NCBI GenBank assembly: GCA_031290075.1
Contig: JAITOG010000101.1
Coordinates: 1 to 7,056 of the forward strand
Length of the DNA stretch: 7,056 nt
Source of the DNA: Holosporales bacterium
GTDB lineage: Bacteria > Pseudomonadota > Alphaproteobacteria > BNTO01
Direction: 5' to 3'
The notes under the pieces were generated by a model that worked only from the letters and a program-made list of their open reading frames with translations, ran no database searches and had not been told where the DNA came from. Below, piece by piece: positions 6,185 to 7,056 of this stretch; the first letter of the stretch is position 1, and every line of letters starts with the position of its first letter. The translations under genes and the position numbers were made by a program.

Positions 6185-6313
6185 TTAAGGCAAAAATTCA
6201 TGATTAACAATGCAGATGATTCTCCACAATCTCATAATTTGTAGGAGGTTCACAAACACAATCTGTCTGATTAAAGGTGAATTTTGGTATAAGGCAAAAA
6301 CTAGTCTGAATAA
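6185..6313. other. Spacer before repeat copy 3, no gene recognised
   Basis: This occupies the place where copy 2 has its left arm, but the sequence is unrelated to that arm. The first 19 codons continue the frame of the preceding gene past its TGA (LRQKFMINNADDSPQSHNL, then TAG at 6242-6244). The remainder has only short, unconvincing open frames on either strand. No promoter or hairpin stands out. Confidence 0.4.
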
Positions 6314-6408
6314 TATACCCAAACCCCAAAAAATTGCGGATTCAAACTTCTTGGGTTTCAAGGGATTGGCAGCAATTAAAATCCGCATTCTTTGGGGACC
6401 CCAGTATA
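6314..6408. repeat. Palindromic core repeat, copy 3 (95 bp)
   Basis: This is the third copy of the TATACCC...GGGG unit, in the same orientation. It differs from copy 2 by one base in the body (AAGGG instead of AAAGG) and one near the right end (CCCCAGTATA instead of CCCCGGTATA), which weakens the terminal TATACC/GGTATA pairing. It sits between two convergent genes, where its hairpin could end transcripts from both sides. Confidence 0.93.
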
Positions 6409-6489
6409 ATCTAATACACTCCGGTTCTGCGCTTCGTATGCTCCTTCAACTTTGCTAGAAGAAATTGGTTTCGAAGGAAGTCTATTATT
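6409..6489. repeat. Right arm of the composite element, second copy
   Basis: From ATCTAATACACTCCGG to the end GAAGGAAGT this matches 3862-3935 with only a few differences. Its last 16 bases, AAGGAAGTCTATTATT (6474-6489), are the exact reverse complement of the left end of the composite element at 3653-3668. That supports this point as a true element terminus. It ends 15 bases from the ankyrin gene stop codon. The matching left arm is absent here. Confidence 0.88.
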
Positions 6490-6504
6490 GCCTGCTATAA
6501 TTAA

Positions 6505-7014
6505 TTAGGCTAACAATTTCTTTATATTTGCAGAAGTTTTACGTGGTGTCCATCCAATATTATTTTTAGCTTCTTCATTTGCCCCAGCGTCAACTAATAC
6601 TTGAACAACTTCTGTATTCCCTCTAGCAGCTGCTATATGAAGTGGGGTAAATCCATTTCTATCTCTAGCTTCTTTATTTGCTCCAGCGCCAACTAATACT
6701 TGAACAACTTCTGTATCCCCTCTAGCAGCTGCTATATGAAGTGGGGTCCATCCATCTTTAGCATTAACAAGAACATCCTTATTCTCAGAGTTTAAAATTA
6801 ATTCCTCAACCTTTTTGTAATCTCCTCTTTCAACTGCAGTAAAAAGTTGATCTTCTTGTCTTGCCTGTGCCTCGCGTATTGCCTCTGCCTCTTTTGCCTC
6901 ACGTCTTGCCTCTGCCTCATATCCTTCCTGTACGTCAAATTCCCCGCAAAAAAGATTGCTTATCCCTAACCCTAATAATGAAACAAGTGCCATAGCTTTA
7001 TAAAATCTTTTCAT
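6505..7014 (-). CDS. Exported ankyrin-repeat protein
   Basis: The 169 residues begin at an ATG preceded by AAGGAG (7029-7024) at 9 bases, a strong ribosome binding site. Residues 1-23 form a signal peptide (MKRFYKAMALVSLLGLGISN, then LFC). The Cys at 23 lacks a proper lipobox, so a lipoprotein is possible but not favoured. Residues 31-54 are an Ala/Glu/Arg-rich helical linker (EAEARREAKEAEAIREAQAR), encoded by degenerate TGCCTC repeats at 6861-6919. Ankyrin units follow at about 55-86 (divergent), 87-119 (DGWTPLHIAAARGDTEVVQV), 120-152 (NGFTPLHIAAARGNTEVVQV) and a partial one from 153. Ankyrin repeats bind proteins and are common in effectors of intracellular bacteria. Here the N-terminal Sec signal suggests the envelope or beyond. 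The full gene is in the window; its promoter is probably beyond the right edge. Confidence 0.93.
   Translation of the reverse strand: MKRFYKAMALVSLLGLGISNLFCGEFDVQEGYEAEARREAKEAEAIREAQARQEDQLFTAVERGDYKKVEELILNSENKDVLVNAKDGWTPLHIAAARGDTEVVQVLVGAGANKEARDRNGFTPLHIAAARGNTEVVQVLVDAGANEEAKNNIGWTPRKTSANIKKLLA
6568..6747 (-). repeat. Near-identical 99-bp tandem ankyrin units
   Basis: Bases 6568-6648 and 6667-6747 match at 77 of 81 positions with a period of 99 bases, which is one 33-residue ankyrin unit. The first and last units of the same gene are far more diverged. This points to a recent duplication or gene conversion of the central unit. Confidence 0.9.
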
Positions 7015-7056
7015 TTCCTATATCTCCTTTTAAATAACCAAGTAAGTAATTTATAA

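Noticed and set aside
6219..6254. Minus-strand peptide VNLLQIMR, also found in the Sel1 protein at residues 264-271
   Set aside because: The two DNA stretches differ at about a third of positions and the similarity does not extend on either side, so chance is the simplest explanation.
6185..6458. Open frames across copy 3 on both strands
   Set aside because: They have the same repeat-derived sequence as in copy 2 and no independent coding support.

Overview
The window is AT-rich, with A/T-heavy codons and short spacers. It combines core bacterial genes (rsmA, pntB, yajC) with exported Sel1/TPR and ankyrin-repeat proteins and a short palindromic repeat present three times. The form of RsmA (an N-terminal extension ahead of the LGQNFLLD motif), the PntB subunit and the repeat content point to an intracellular or host-associated alphaproteobacterium of the Holosporales/Rickettsiales kind. 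That placement is an inference from gene content, not from a marker tree.

Layout. Positions 1-286 (minus) hold the start of an exported protein that runs off the left edge. rsmA (412-1299, minus, TTG start) and pntB (1499-2896, plus, GTG start) are divergent across a 199-base spacer with possible back-to-back promoters. The 371 bases between pntB and yajC hold core repeat copy 1 and what reads as a frame-broken minus-strand gene running into that repeat. yajC (3268-3657) is followed without a gap by a composite element of about 280 bases (copy 2 with two inverted arms), then by about 300 noncoding bases rich in hairpins. After that come a Sel1/TPR exported protein (4232-5092), a helical phasin-like protein (5164-5739) and a small exported protein (5732-6184) whose start overlaps the preceding gene. 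Repeat copy 3 with one arm fills the gap to a convergent ankyrin-repeat exported protein (6505-7014, minus).

The three recognised housekeeping genes serve unrelated processes: 16S rRNA dimethylation, NADP reduction driven by the proton gradient, and an accessory role in Sec export. Both pntB and yajC lack their usual partners in the window (pntA; secD/secF), and each is followed directly by a repeat copy. The exported Sel1 and ankyrin proteins are plausible host- or envelope-interaction factors. The strongest unexplained signal is the modular palindromic repeat family, which resembles Rickettsia palindromic elements in size, palindromy and ability to remain open as a reading frame. No CRISPR array, rRNA, tRNA or transposase gene was seen.
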